NCBI GenBank assembly: GCA_910585815.1
Contig: CAJUFJ010000013.1
Coordinates: 1-64,000 of the forward strand
Length of the DNA: 64,000 nucleotides
Source: an uncultured Oscillospiraceae bacterium
Lineage (GTDB): Bacteria > Bacillota > Clostridia > Oscillospirales > Oscillospiraceae
Reading direction: 5' to 3'
Shown: positions 63,741 to 64,000 of the stretch, in pieces
Position numbering within the stretch: the stretch's first letter is position 1
Layout: every line of letters begins with the position of its first letter
Translations under genes and position numbers: made by a program
The notes under the pieces: model-generated
Database searches by the model: none
The model's input: only the letters and a program-made list of their open reading frames with translations
Told to the model about the DNA's origin: nothing

Positions 63741-63764
63741 GGACGCTTCATGAAGCGTCCCTAC
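63741..63764 (-). repeat. REP palindrome, GTAG-headed
   Basis: Minus strand GTAG then GGACGCTTCA/TGAAGCGTCC. One base pair of the stem differs from 63693-63716 on both arms, keeping the palindrome. Confidence 0.75.
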
Positions 63765-63779
63765 ATGCCGCCCGTCTTT

Positions 63780-64000
63780 TTATGGCTGCAAGCCGGTCAG
63801 CCCCGCCTCCCTCAGGTGGTCCTGAGGGGTTTTGCCGGCAAAATCCGGCTGGGTCAGGGAGATGCCCATAGCGAGCAGCTCCCCCGCCCGCTTCGCCGCC
63901 CGGCGGGCGTCGGCCTGGAAGTGCCTGTCCCCGCTGTAGTGCCGGTAGAGCAGGGCACAGCAGGACAGCAGGTTCCGTCCCATCTCGTCCCGACTGTCCA
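63780..64000 (-). CDS. Unrecognised protein, 5' end off window
   Basis: The last 72 or so codons of a frame that stays open to the right edge, so the gene probably continues outside. The sequence (RHYSGDRHFQADARRAAKRA, ending DFAGKTPQDHLREAGLTGLQP) is basic and helical and shows no domain I can name. Coding likelihood rests on the open frame and codon use like its neighbours. Confidence 0.45.
   Translation of the reverse strand, partial: DSRDEMGRNLLSCCALLYRHYSGDRHFQADARRAAKRAGELLAMGISLTQPDFAGKTPQDHLREAGLTGLQP

Overview
The window looks like a GC-rich, Gram-positive, motile and probably anaerobic gut bacterium of the class Clostridia, most plausibly family Oscillospiraceae (Flavonifractor/Intestinimonas/Oscillibacter type). 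The basis is a Bacillus/Clostridium-style flagellar operon (flgBC-fliEFGHIJ...fliM-fliY-cheY), the FliW-CsrA pair, strong AGGAGG ribosome sites, TTGACA/TATAAT promoters, and dispersed multi-hairpin repeats between genes. Genus is inference; no rRNA or tRNA gene was seen.

Layout. 1-15.9 kb (minus strand): a large flagellar/chemotaxis operon from flgB to cheY, which runs off the left edge. 16.3-22.8 kb (minus): a second flagellar operon flgM-flgN-flgK-flgL-DUF6470-fliW-csrA. A PilZ-domain gene diverges from it at 23 kb. 23.7-24.4 kb: a gene remnant and two kinds of repeat.

24.4-38.7 kb: a sugar regulon with an L-fucose signature. A LacI-type regulator, fucose isomerase and mutarotase go right; an ABC importer, a rhamnulokinase-type kinase, an SDR, a PHP-domain protein, a zinc dehydrogenase and a second FGGY kinase go left. 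LacI-like operator palindromes lie on both arms of the divergent promoter region. No class II aldolase (FucA/RhaD) is present; a sorbose-phosphate-reductase-like and sorbitol-phosphate-dehydrogenase-like pair stands in its place.

38.7-46.7 kb: a lipoate-dependent 2-oxoacid (or acetoin) dehydrogenase complex (E2, E3, fused E1) behind a DeoR-type regulator, with a divergent lipoate ligase and a perfect 13-bp operator-like palindrome between them. 46.8-53 kb: small metabolic genes (cdd, HAD phosphatase), RecD2, a small-multidrug-export-family protein, an MntA/HepT toxin-antitoxin pair, and a divergent XRE/small-protein module. 53-64 kb: uvrA and uvrB, a second XRE/small-protein module with different operators, a TfoX-DUF3788 protein, a REP-associated tyrosine transposase (RAYT) running in frame into ybaK, diacylglycerol kinase, an RlmL-type methyltransferase, and a partial gene at the right edge.

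The most unusual material is the repeat biology. A RAYT gene is surrounded, and itself invaded, by palindromes mostly headed by GTAG whose stems differ from locus to locus. Separately, four copies of a roughly 185-203 bp element fold into serial hairpins whose stems show compensatory changes between copies. The hook-region proteins FlgE, FlgL and FlgK carry AT-richer internal inserts; the FlgL insert is built of tandem Trp/Tyr-Tyr repeats.
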